This document shows positions 34,934-45,091 of a DNA stretch of 64,000 bases, piece by piece. The position numbers were made by a program, and so were the translations under genes. Under the pieces are notes generated by a model. It was not told where the DNA came from, did no database searches, and saw nothing but the letters and a program-made list of their open reading frames with translations. Each line of letters begins with the position of its first letter. Positions within the stretch are counted from its first letter, which is position 1. This stretch comes from Calendula officinalis (Eukaryota; Streptophyta; Magnoliopsida; Asterales; Asteraceae): contig OY970825.1 in NCBI GenBank assembly GCA_963853835.1, positions 26,102,835 through 26,166,834 of the forward strand, in the 5' to 3' direction.

Positions 34934-35257
34934 ATACTACTTCCTCCGATTCAAAATAAGTGTTACACTTGGGATTTCACGATTTTTGATGCAAAAGATT
35001 ATAATGATGGTTAAATTAGATTAATTGGATGGTTAGTGGAGAATGGGTCCCACACCTTTTGAATAAAGTAAGGTTAATGATGTTTAAAAGTAAAAAGTAA
35101 GGGTAAATGGGTAATTTCACTTTGTTAAAGTAGATAGTTAGTGGGTGTGAGTCCCATTTTTCATGCCAAATAAGGAAATTTTTCAAAGTGTATCACTTAT
35201 TTTGAATCACCCCAAAAAGGAAAGTGTATCACTTATTTTGAATCAGAGGAAGTACTA
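34934..35257. mobile_element. Stowaway-like MITE, family 1, copy B
   Basis: Opposite orientation to copy A. The ends are TACTTCCTCCGATTCAAAAT (with an extra TAC) and ATTTTGAATCAGAGGAAGTA. The right arm is partly duplicated: GTGTATCACTTATTTTGAAT appears twice about 40 bp apart. It lies about 315 bp past the ALMT stop. Confidence 0.75.
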
Positions 35258-35933
35258 TATTTTTCTACTCTAACTAGACTTGCCCGTAAGTAACTTTAAA
35301 TTATATTATTATTAATTTTTAGGTAATATTTAATCATGCATTAAGATTTTTTTGTCGTTATATACTTAGTATTTTACTAACTAGAAATAATAGGTCCCGA
35401 GGGTCGGACACTTTTAGGAAATCAAAAAGCAAGGTAATAAACTAAAATAGATAATAAGAAAACTATAATAGGTAATAAGGCCGAAGGCCTAAGGCCGCCT
35501 TAATTTAATATAACTCAGGCCAAGAGCCGCCTTTAGAAGATGAACAGGATCTAAATCAAACTAGTATTTTACTATCCTTGTGGATTATAAATAATTAATC
35601 AGTTTTTCTTTGGGGAGGGTTCCTTTGAAAATTGAAAAAATCGTAAGAATGTGAGAATTAGTGTAATCATCGATGATTAAACAGGGCACATGTGCCCCCT
35701 CGCGCCGTACGGCAGATTTTGCCGTGAGCCCCAAATCCAACGGCTGAGATCTATTATCACATTTTTCACCCAATATATTAATTCTTAAAGGAAGTCATTC
35801 AGTTTTTCTATTTTACATAAGTAATCAAACGATGTACCAAAAGTTATCGAGAGTTCGAAGTAAACAGATTAGCATCTTTTATTGATATTTAATAATGACT
35901 TCTTTATATATCTTTATCTTTAAGTTTTTAACA
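35258..35933. other. Intergenic DNA, no gene seen
   Basis: No gene. GC-richer islands at about 35478-35530 (repeated GGCC/AGGCCG words) and 35690-35755 (CGTACGGCAGATTTTGCCG) look like transposon scraps of unknown family. Confidence 0.45.
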
Positions 35934-35940
35934 TATATAA
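35934..35940 (+). promoter_or_regulatory. TATA box of first xyloglucanase-inhibitor-like gene
   Basis: TATATAA lies 58-64 nt upstream of the ATG at 35998. An upstream in-frame TTG at 35959 would fall at the expected transcription start, so the ATG is preferred. Confidence 0.5.
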
Positions 35941-35997
35941 AGCACGAATTTTGACTTTTTGTCAAAATCCACATATTCTATTCTGCAACAAAATTCA

Positions 35998-38900
35998 ATG
36001 TCTGTTCTTCAATTTGCTCTCTTCATCTTCTTCTGCTTCATCTACCATTTCAATATCGTCGATTCATCTACAGCTTTTGTAGCTCCGATCGACAGAGACG
36101 AATCAACCGAACTCTACACCATCTCTATTTCCGTCAAAACACCTCTACAATCCGCCGACTTACTCCTGGATCTCGGTGGCAAATTCAGCTGGATCGATTG
36201 CACTCCAGGTTTCTACATATCCACAAGTCATAGTTACATCCCCTGCGGCACAAGCCGGTGTGATTCACTCGCGTCACTCGCTTGTTCAAATTGTTTCCGG
36301 CCGACGGGTCCTGGTTGCCATAACAACTCGTGTGCGTTGTTCCCGGAGAATCCGGTGATCCGGAATAGTATTCTCGCACAAGCATTGGTTGATTCGCTCG
36401 CTTTGACCACCACCGACGGCCGTAGCTCCGGTCAACTCGGCGTCGTTCCGAATTTTGTGTTTTCGTGCTCCGATGCCTCCTTGCTTATTGGTTTACCCGA
36501 CGGAGTATCCGGTTTGGCCGGTTTAGGACGGTCTAATTTCTCGCTCCCGGCGCAGGTTAGTTAACTGGTAAAACCCTATCCTTTTCCCGTATCCCCCCAT
36601 TCAAGTTCAAATTTATTGGTAAAGTTGCCAATTTAGCTTAGGTCCTTATACTTCTATAGATTTGCACTACCTTCGTTATTTATAAAATTACATTACACAA
36701 ATACTCCTTGTGGGTTAACAGAAAATTGCAATAGTTGTTCTCAAGCATCAAAAGTTACACTAATGGTATCTAATAGTATTAAAATATGCAACACATTTTG
36801 TCCACTAAACTAACGGACACTGAGAGATGAGACTTGATAAAAATGAATCATTTCTGTCAAGCTTATGTTATTTTTAATGGCAAGTGATATCTAAACTACA
36901 TTGTTGTCCGATGGATTGTCGGTTGGGTTGGGCTTTCATAGGGTCGGGTCAATCGGGATTGAGGTAAAAATTTCCTCACCGCACCCAATAAGGAATTGGG
37001 GTGTTCGGGTTTCGTGTTGGTCGGGTTGACCCATCAGGTTGGTTGAGTTATACCTAAGTTAGGTTTTGAAGTTATAAGTTTTAATTTAATACTTATAATT
37101 AATAATCAATTTGGATTGAATGATTTATAGTTATCAATATGCTAATTCTATTGATTTAATGATAAAAATATCTTAAATTTTAAAGGACAAAAACCTTTGA
37201 AATTATAATCGGGTCTAATCACGTCAAACCAGAAACCCGATAAAGTTAAGCAATCATAACCCGATATCCGACCCGATAAGGAATCGGGTTGGTAGGGTCA
37301 GGTTAAAAAATCTAATATCAATATAAGACCCAAATACACCTGTGTAGACTATCATAATCAAGTGCGGGCTTGTCTTTCGGTCAGATCGGGTTGACCCTTT
37401 GGGAACTCATAGTCCTAACCACATATTTTACTTAATACATCCAAGTATCTAAAAAACGCGCCATGGCGGCGCCAAGGCGTGAGGCGCGACTCCGCTGTTA
37501 CGAAGCAGTCCATGGCGGCAGTATAAGGCGTGGCGGAAAAAAAACGTGATAAGGCGGCGTAAGGCGCGCCTTATGGCGAGTTTTTTTGAAAATTCTTGTA
37601 AAAATTTGAATTTTTTTTTTAAAAAATGATATTTTTTTCAAAAAAAATGATAGCATGTAATTATAAATTTAGATTTAACATTTTTATTATAAACTTCACA
37701 TATAAAAATCATGTAAATCAATACGGATATAATTATTTTTGAATTTGATATACATATATATAAAAATTATATTAAAATTTGCCGCATTAAGTCACACTTT
37801 GAAAAACGTCATAGCTCGCCACGACTCGCCATGCTCAAGGTTTGATGGTGCCACCACGACGCGCCTTGCGTCTTTTAGAACCTTGAATACAGGGGCGGAC
37901 CCGAGTGGTGCCCAGAGGGTCCCGTGCTACCCCTTAATTTTCGACTAGAAGTATAATATTTTCACACTAAAATAAACTATATGTCCGTATTACCCATAAA
38001 AAAACGTTCGGCTACCCTTCACTTATAGTTTCAGCAAAAAAGTAGCCAAAACTTGAAACTACTAAATTGGTTTACATTAAGTATCTCAAATTTCAATTTA
38101 ATATAATAAATAAAGTTTACTTTCAAACTTTATGATAATTTGAACAAAAAAACTCAATACTCTTTTTGTCTCTCTATTGGAATCATCAAAAATACATGTC
38201 GAACAATAGAAACAAACTGATTTGTAGTGTAAAAAAGAAACAACTTATGGTTGTTACGGATGTAAACGTAATGACTCGTTTTTGGAAAACATGTCAACGA
38301 AGAAGACAACATTAAAATGTAGTATCTAGTTTGTCGTTTTGTAATGTTTAATTAACATGTGTTTTAATATTTACGTTGAAAAAATTATGCTACCCCTAAA
38401 TATTCGGTCTGGATCCGCCACTGCTTGAATACATCACAATTATTACTGTAGTATGTGTAGTTATTTAAATGCTGTACACAAATCAGCTCTCATATTTAAT
38501 CTCTTTTAGTGCAGGTTAGTAGCGTCTATGCTTCACCAAACATATTTGCCCTCTGCCTTCCCGGTCCATCAAGTACATCATCCGGTTCAGCCTTCTTCAA
38601 CACAGGTGGTCCGTATTATTTTTCTCCCGAAATTGACCTTTCAAGTCACCTTATCTACACTCCACTCATCTTAAACCAAATCGGATTCACCGTCATAACC
38701 TACTACCGTCATCCTTCCGACGAGTACTTCATCGGAGTCACCTCAATCAACGTCAACGGCAAACCAGTGGAATTCAACAAATCGCTATTAAAAATCAACG
38801 GCCACGGTTTCGGTGGAACCAGATTGAGCACCGTTACTCCTTACACCGTCTTAGAGACCTCAATTTACACCGCAGTCACTGAAGCATTTGTAAACGAATC

Positions 38901-39279
38901 GGCTGCGCTCAACCTCACCGTTACGGATCCCGTGAGTCCGTTTGATTTGTGTTATGCAGCGAGTGATGTTTACGTTACACCGTTAGGGCCTGCGTTTCCG
39001 GTAATCGATCTTGTGATGCATAGTGAAGATGTGTTTTGGAGGATTTTTGGAGCGAATTCGATGGTGAGAGTTTTGAATGGAGATCGAGATTTGTGGTGTT
39101 TAGGGTTTGTTGATGGTGGTGATAGCCCGCGGAGTTCTGTGGTGATCGGAGGACGTCAGATGGAGGATAATTTGTTGCAATTTGATTTGGTGTCGGAGAG
39201 ATTTGGGTTTAGCTCTTCGGTTTTCGCATATAAGACTGATTGTGGTAGCTTCAATTTTACTGGAGAGTATGGTATGTGA
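35998..39279 (+). CDS. Secreted EDGP/XEGIP-like (TAXi-fold) inhibitor, two exons
   Basis: The exons 35998-36555 and 38515-39279 join in phase 0 to 440 residues. Residues 1 to about 24 form a signal peptide (FALFIFFCFIY core). The N-terminal aspartic-protease-fold half has LLLDLGGKFSWIDC where active enzymes have DTG. The second half has STVTPYTVLETSIY where the second catalytic Asp would lie, so it should be proteolytically inactive. The family (carrot EDGP, xyloglucan-specific endoglucanase inhibitors, wheat TAXi, basic 7S globulin) is apoplastic and inhibits microbial cell-wall hydrolases. Many Cys and N-glycosylation sites (NNSC, NFS, NKS, NES, NLT, NFT) fit secretion. Its neighbour at 40768 is a tandem paralogue without an intron. 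The 1.96-kb intron is filled with transposons and bounded by a 10-bp direct repeat, suggesting a gained intron. Confidence 0.88.
37442..38417. mobile_element. hAT-type MITE 1 in the intron, interrupted by a second
   Basis: The inverted ends are CAAGTATCTAAAAAACGCG and the complement of GCGTCTTTTAGAACCTTG, with GC-rich GGCG-rich subterminal arms around an AT-rich core. The left TSD is AATACATC at 37434-37441. The right TSD is split by MITE 2 but reads AATACATC at 38418-38425 once MITE 2 and one copy of its own target are discounted. An 8-bp TSD indicates hAT superfamily. Confidence 0.85.
37890..38413. mobile_element. hAT-type MITE 2 nested at the edge of MITE 1
   Basis: 524 bp with ends CAGGGGCGGACCCGAG and the complement of GTCTGGATCCGCCACTG, a terminal pattern common in plant hAT MITEs. 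Perfect 8-bp TSD CTTGAATA at 37882-37889 and 38414-38421. The target spans the last four bases of MITE 1 and the first four of its TSD. Confidence 0.9.
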
Positions 39280-39409
39280 CGGTTATGATCTTAAATGTGC
39301 CTGAGAAATTGTTCTCCAAACTTTTAACTGTGATCTAATTCTCTCAATTGTAGTTTATCAATTTGGTCATAATTTATTTTAAAATTTTGTATTTTGGAAA
39401 ATTCAGTCT

Positions 39410-40033
39410 TAATATATACTGGGGACCAGCATTTAGCCCAGAAAATCGAACCGAAACTGAAAACATCTAAGAGCATCTCCAATCATACTCTATTCATCCT
39501 TCTGTCTCTATATTTGAAGTTTTATCTTCTCCAACCCACCTCTATCCCTTACTCTAAATATAGAGTGAGAGAAAAACTCCCTGATATTTGAAATGAGAGG
39601 ATATCCCCTCTATCCATGCCTCTATTCATGGACCTCACACATCCTTCACTAATTTTGCTTTGTAATGTAAAATAAATTAATTTAAAATATGATTTCTATG
39701 GGTCCCACTAGTTTTAGAGGAATTAATAGAGTTTATAGTTAGAGTTGTGGTTATGTTTAGAGTGAATGGACCCACTAATTATAGAGATAGAGTGAGTTTT
39801 ATAGAGTTTATGGTTGGAGATGCTCTAATCGGTTTGATTTCTCCATGATTTTCGTTTCAGTTCTATTGGTTTCACTTCGGTTCGGTCCTCAGATAAGGAT
39901 AATCGTTTGAGCTATAAAAACCGAACTGAAACCGAAAAACTAAACATTTAATCGGTTCAGTTTCGGTTTTAAAAATTCATCCTTTCATGTTTTTGGTTCG
40001 ATTCGGTATCTGGACCAAGCTCACCCTTAATTC
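39410..40033. repeat. CCGAACC foldback repeat interrupted by a Tourist MITE
   Basis: CCGAAACTGAAAAC and GGTTCGGTCC/ACCGAACTGAAACCG words continue on both sides of the MITE at 39471-39825. The right end, GGACCAAGCTCACCCTTAA, matches the end of the copy at 3273-3601. It lies in the 3' flank of the first inhibitor-like gene. Confidence 0.6.
39471..39825. mobile_element. Tourist-like (PIF/Harbinger) MITE, TSD TAA
   Basis: 355 bp with inverted ends GAGCATCTCCAATCAT and ATGGTTGGAGATGCTC and 3-bp TSD TAA (39468-39470 and 39826-39828). Internal TATAGAG and CTCTAT words are typical of this common family. Confidence 0.85.
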
Positions 40034-40721
40034 ATACATGTGAGACCTTTTGAAAAATTATTAATTTTTGGCCAACTTGCTACCAATTACAACCACCACC
40101 ATTGCTATTACGAACACAAAATATAATTATATAGTCTCTATCGCATTACGTGAATATCTTGATAGTCTTATTAATCAACAAGTTACTTAGATTAAAAAAA
40201 CAAAAATTTTGAATCACGTGTGATCTAAATCTCTAATACACATGAGAGGTGGTGGTGGTTGGCGGTGTACAATCACATGTAATTTAGTATATATGAGGTG
40301 GTGATGGTGTTGATGTGTTGAATCACATGTGATTCTGATGGTGGTGATAATTTTGAGGTTGATTGATCTAAGAGTTTGAAATTTATTTCTCCGAATTTTA
40401 TAAAAAATGTTGAACCTAAGTTGTCGAGGAAAACAATTTTTAAGATGTGAGAGTGGAATACATCTGCCAATGCCGAAAATAGAAATGTTTTCTCATGACA
40501 TCAGAAAAAAATAACATAAATAGTTAAAAGGTGAGCGCAATAAATTTGAAAATACCGGCACCCTGACGGTGGTTCCCCGGAAAACTCATACCACAGCTGG
40601 AATCTGCCGTCATCATCATCTTTTATGTTCCTTCCACCGCTTATTCCATTCATTTAATCTCAACAGTTAGCCTCCATCCACTTTATTACTTTTAGCCGCC
40701 GTGCATCCACCGTGAGCTTAT
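40034..40721. other. Upstream region of second inhibitor-like gene
   Basis: No gene seen. GGTGGTGGTTGG and GGTGATGG words near 40240-40340 are simple sequence. The last 150 bp before the TATA box are unique-looking promoter sequence. Confidence 0.4.
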
Positions 40722-40728
40722 TATATAA
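40722..40728 (+). promoter_or_regulatory. TATA box of second inhibitor-like gene
   Basis: TATATAA lies 40-46 nt upstream of ATG 40768, implying a leader of only about 10-20 nt if transcription starts at the usual distance. Confidence 0.45.
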
Positions 40729-40767
40729 TTGACCGGAGCTCATTTTGCAGAAACCAAACGCCCTTCA

Positions 40768-42006
40768 ATGTCGCTCTCAATTTTCTTACTTTTTCTATAC
40801 ATAACTCCTTCGTTTTCAGCTTTTGTGGCCCCGATTACTAAACACCATGTCCAAACAACCCCTTTTTACACCCTAAAAGTTTACCTCAAAACGCCTCTGC
40901 AACCCACCGATTTACTACTCCACGTCGGAGCTACCTTCACCGCCGTCGATTGTACCCGGAACTACACCTCCACCACCTCCCGCCCCGTTCCCTGCAACTC
41001 CTCCCTTTGCCACTCCCTCCAATCCGTACAATTCAACTCCACAAATTGCGATATCGGAGAAAAAGCTGCCGTTCCCGGCGGCTGTGTAATTTCAAGTCGT
41101 AAATCATTCGCCCTGGTTGACTCACTCGCATTACACAAAACCAACGGACGTAACCCGGGTCAACTCAATGAGTTCCCGGAACATGTGTTGACTTGTTCCG
41201 ACGAGGCGTCCCGGTTACTACGCGGCCATGCAAAGAAAGAGATTACCGGTTTAGCCGGTTTGGGGTTTTCTAAATATTCACTCCCGGTGCAAGTTAGCAC
41301 CAAGTCAACGGTTTTCTCAATTTGTCTCTCGGGCTCGCCCTCGGCTCCTGGTGTTGCGTTTTTTGACCTCGTGAAGCCGTACTATTTCTTACCCGGAATT
41401 GACGTATCCGATCGTCTTTACTACACACCAATCACCACCGGAAAAACCAACACCAAACACCCTGAAGATGCTTATTTCATCGGTGTCAAATCAATCAACA
41501 TTAACGAGAAACTGACAGTAATAAACCAAACATTCGGGACGAGAATCAGCACCACAACCCCATACACTGTGTTAGATCGATCAATTTTCAAAGATCTCAT
41601 CAAAGCGTTCAAAAACGAATCGATAAACATGAAGCTGAAATTAACTAAACCGATTAAACCGTTTAAGATATGTTATGAAGCGGACGATGTTGTAGAAACC
41701 AATTTGGGACCAAATGTACCTCGGATTGATCTTGCGATGCAAAATGATGTGATTTGGAGAGTTTTCGGGAAGAATTCGATGGTGAGGATGGTTGATGAGG
41801 GTTTAGATGTATGGTGTTTAGCGATCGTTGATGGTGGTGTTGGGTCGAGCTCGGGGATGGTGATCGGAGGGCATCAATTGGAGGATAATTTGCTTCAATT
41901 TGATTTAGGGAGAAAAAGATTAGGGTTTAGTTCTTCACTTTTGCAATACAAGACAATGTGTGCTAATTTCAATTTTAGCACCAATAGTAACATCAAGATG
42001 TTTTAG
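40768..42006 (+). CDS. Secreted EDGP/XEGIP-like (TAXi-fold) inhibitor, single exon
   Basis: 412 residues without an intron, from ATG 40768 (the in-frame TTG further upstream is rejected). A signal peptide covers about residues 1-18 (SIFLLFLYITPSFS). The first catalytic motif reads LLLHVGATFTAVDC: His replaces the Asp that even the paralogue keeps. The second site reads STTTPYTVLDRSIF with no DTG/DSG. It shares with the neighbour the SLPVQVS region, the family C-terminus (VIGGHQLEDNLLQFDLG) and conserved Cys positions. The intronless state is usual for this family. The likely role is an apoplastic inhibitor of glycosyl hydrolases or a cell-wall glycoprotein. The target cannot be read from sequence, and seed-storage-like or signalling roles in the same family are possible. 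Confidence 0.88.
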   Translation: MSLSIFLLFLYITPSFSAFVAPITKHHVQTTPFYTLKVYLKTPLQPTDLLLHVGATFTAVDCTRNYTSTTSRPVPCNSSLCHSLQSVQFNSTNCDIGEKAAVPGGCVISSRKSFALVDSLALHKTNGRNPGQLNEFPEHVLTCSDEASRLLRGHAKKEITGLAGLGFSKYSLPVQVSTKSTVFSICLSGSPSAPGVAFFDLVKPYYFLPGIDVSDRLYYTPITTGKTNTKHPEDAYFIGVKSININEKLTVINQTFGTRISTTTPYTVLDRSIFKDLIKAFKNESINMKLKLTKPIKPFKICYEADDVVETNLGPNVPRIDLAMQNDVIWRVFGKNSMVRMVDEGLDVWCLAIVDGGVGSSSGMVIGGHQLEDNLLQFDLGRKRLGFSSSLLQYKTMCANFNFSTNSNIKMF

Positions 42007-42597
42007 CCTTTTTTAAAAAAATAAGCAATTTTATTTTCATCTTTTACAAGTTTTGCAAGGACCCATTATCATTTGACCCATCAACAATTTGGCCCGGAGC
42101 CAACCCAACTCCTTTATGAATCATCATTATTATGGGTTTGAATTTATGCCCATTTACTTTCATCAACCTGTAGTATATTTGGGCTTCTATCACATGGGAT
42201 GTAAACCGTAATTGGGCTTCTATGGGTTCGTCACTGATTTTAATATTGGTTCATAGAGGGAGTTGACACGAACCTCTTAATATGATTATGTAAGTCGGAT
42301 CAATTGTATCTTGGTCTTATATTGATTTCAGGTTTTTTGTTAACCCCAGCTTCCACCTAACACCCTAACCCATGCCGGACGAGTACCGAGAATCATACTA
42401 GATGCTCTTCTATATCTTTATCATCAAAATTAAAAAAAAAAATAAAGAGATTTTTTTAAACATTAACACAACTCTTTAAACTAGTTATAAATCCACATCA
42501 TTTTGTCTATAGGATGATTTGAACCCATCACCAAAGACGAATAATAAGTACTATCTTCCAACATCTTATATTCTTAGAGAAATGTTCAGGGTAGTCA
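42007..42597. other. 3' flank of the inhibitor gene, no gene seen
   Basis: No gene. A line near 42510-42560 contains GATTTGAACCCATC, which may be a B-box scrap of a SINE on the minus strand. Confidence 0.4.
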
Positions 42598-44122
42598 AAG
42601 AATTTTACCTAGTCCTAAGGGACAATTAATAGTCCCTGGATCAAGAAAAAGTCAAAGGTCAAGATCAAAATTCAAAGCACACAAGCACATGTGCTTCAAT
42701 ACATCAATCCCCCACCCACCTCCGGTCGGAGACGGCGGCCGGCGGCCGGAGGTGGCCGCCGGCGGTGGTGACCGGTGGTGGTGGTGGTCGTGACTGGAAG
42801 CCCATGTGTTTGAAACACATGTGTTTTGAAAATAAAGGAGTGTATACGTACAGTCAAACACATGTGTTTCAGGTAATGAAGCACATGTGTTTCATAACGT
42901 TAACCACATGTGCTTTGTGATTTAAAGACAAATGAATTGCTTGTAAGTTACATGTGTTCAGGTGCAAAAACACATGTGTTTGGCTTTATGAAGCACATGT
43001 GCTTCATAATGATACGTTCGTCACTTGTTTTGATTTTTTTTCTTGAGTACTGAAGCACATGTGTTTCATAACGTCAAGCATATGTGCTTCGTGATTCAAA
43101 CACAAATGACTTGCTTGTAAATTACATGTGTTCTGGAACAAAAACACATGTGTTTGGCTTTATGAAGCACATGTGCTTCATAATGATATGTTCGCCACTT
43201 GTTTTGATTTTTTTTCTTGTGTACTGAAGCACATGTGTTTCATAACGTCAAGAACATGTGCTTCGTGATTCAAACACAAATGACTTGCTTGTAAATTACA
43301 TGTGTTCAGGAACAAAAACACATGTGCTTAGCTTTATGAAGCACATGTGCTTCATAATGATATGTTCGTCACTTGTTTTGATTTTTTTTTCTTGTGTACT
43401 GAAGCACATGTGTTTCATAACGTCAAGAACATGTGCTTCGTGATTCAAACACAAATGACTTGCTTGTAAGTTACATGTGTTCAGGAACAAAAACACATGT
43501 GCTTGGCTTTATGAAGCACATGTGCTTCATAATGATATGTTCGTCACTTGTTTTGATTTTTTTTCTTGTGTACTGAAGCACATGTGTTTCATAACGTTAA
43601 GCACATGTGCTTCGTGATTTAAAGACAAATGAATTGCTTGTAAGTTACATGTATTCAGGAACAAAAACACATGTGTTTGGCTTTATGAAGCACATGTGCT
43701 TCATAATGATATGTTCGTCACTTGTTTTGATTTTTTTTCTTGTGCACTGAAGCACATTTGTTTCATAACGTCAGGCACATGTGCTTCGTATGCTCCCTTG
43801 TGTGTTTAGAAACTCATGTTTTTAGTGACTTGAAGCACATGTGCTTCGTGACCTGAAGCACATGTGCTCCGAAGTTATATGTTGTGTTATAGTGAATCAA
43901 ATGTGTTTCACTACATCAATACCACCACCACTCCCATGACCACCAGCACCTTCATTGTCAGCCACCACCACCGCCGGCCGCCGCCGCCGGCCACCGGCGG
44001 CGAACGATGGCCGAAAGTGGCCGGAGGAGGCGGCCGGCGGTGGCTGTAGGTGAAGGATTTGATCTTGATCATCTTGATCCAATTGCTAGGATTTGTCTCT
44101 TGAGACTATGCAAAACTGTTGG
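42598..44122. mobile_element. TIR-bounded element carrying a 174-bp satellite
   Basis: The outer arms of about 60-65 bp are imperfect inverted repeats. The left arm (TTTTACCTAGTCC at its start, TGGATCAAG and TCAAGATCAAAATTC at its inner part) matches the complement of the right arm (GATTTGATCTTGATC, CTTGATCCAATTG, GACTATGCAAAA). Inside each arm lies a GC-rich CCGCCGGCCGCC-type block preceded by TACATCAAT. The middle is a tandem array. No transposase and no clear target duplication were found. A Mutator-like or other non-autonomous DNA transposon is likely, but unproven. Confidence 0.6.
42878..43922. repeat. Tandem satellite, 174-bp unit rich in CACATGTG
   Basis: Units begin with GAAGCACATGTGTTTCATAACG at 42878, 43052, 43226, 43401, 43575 and 43749, giving periods of 174, 174, 175, 174 and 174. 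Each unit carries four or five ACATGTG sites, and about 23 perfect CACATGTG palindromes occur between 42690 and 43870. The last unit is partial and degenerates into extra CACATGTGCTTCG copies. Confidence 0.92.
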
Positions 44123-44517
44123 ACTTCCTAAAATAAAACTCTATATTCTTATCAAACTAATAAATAATTATTAAAAGAAAAAGGCAAACTAATGCATTCG
44201 CACGCCTCCCTTGCTACATGCAAACGCTCCACTAATCTTTTTGTTATTGCTCGTGGTTCTCTTTTCCCATTTGTGAATAATAATTCGTTTTTGCTTATAT
44301 AGAACTAGTTCAAGGGCCCACTTAACATACGAATATATAAATAAAAATTATTGAATGAATACATAATAATAAGATTAGCTTATATAAACTAATAATATAA
44401 GACATTTATTTGAAAACTTACGAAATTCCTATCAACCTAAAAACAATTTAGGCCTATCCAAGGTGCATAAATTAAGTAGCTTCCTTTCAAGTCGCCTTAA
44501 TTTTTTTTTCAAAATGT
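44123..44517. other. AT-rich spacer, nothing seen
   Basis: No gene or recognised repeat. AT-rich sequence only. Confidence 0.5.
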
Positions 44518-44525
44518 GCAATTAC

Positions 44526-45083
44526 CAATGTTTTAAAACTCGGATTTTGAATCGGACCGGCCAATGCCTTCAAAACGGTCGAACCGGTCGGACCGGTTGA
44601 ACCGGATGGTCGAACCGGATTACAATTTCATTCTATATTTATAATGATATGTTAATGATTTAAGAAGAATCATCTAATATTGTCTCAAGGTTTCAGCTAG
44701 TTGAGTTGGATAACACCTTGTTCCTTATTCGCAAGGTTATAAGTTCGAAACTTTGTTGCTACATTTATATAGTATGACTTTCTTTTACTTCTTTTTCTGC
44801 TGGAGTGGGTTTATGAGTTTATCCCACATCGCCATAAGGACTTATTCTCACCAAACTCACCATTGTATAAATAAAACCACTAACAGAGTTGAGTTGTCAT
44901 TAGTGCGTATGGCTTTCACGTGTATGAATATGAAAGCCGGGCCGCCGGTTTAACCCGAGTTTGACAGGGAACCGACCGGTTCAGTCCGGTTCAGATTTAC
45001 CTATTGAACCGCTTGTAGTTGGACCGGGCTTAGCACAAAAATCCGGTTCAACCGGGCGGTTGAACCCGGTTGTGAAAACACTG
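44526..45083. mobile_element. hAT-type MITE, TSD GCAATTAC
   Basis: 558 bp. The ends CAATGTTTTAAAACTCGG and the complement of CCGGTTGTGAAAACACTG form the inverted termini. A perfect 8-bp TSD, GCAATTAC, lies at 44518-44525 and 45084-45091. Subterminal regions are rich in CCGGTT/AACCGG. The core at 44690-44760 includes a tRNA-like stretch (AGCTAGTTGAGTTGG, then GGTTATAAGTTCGAAAC), perhaps a SINE captured inside. Confidence 0.88.
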
Positions 45084-45091
45084 GCAATTAC

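Noticed and set aside
35959..35997. Upstream start for the first inhibitor-like gene
   Set aside because: The in-frame codon at 35959 is TTG and lies at the expected transcription start. ATG 35998 gives a clean signal peptide.
36556..36564. First inhibitor-like gene as a pseudogene truncated at VS-stop
   Set aside because: The stop lies just past a good donor, and an in-phase second exon with a proper acceptor completes the protein at 38515-39279.
42690..43870. CRISPR-like array of regularly spaced palindromes
   Set aside because: The period is 174 bp with conserved 'spacers', i.e. a plant tandem satellite. The context is a eukaryotic genome.
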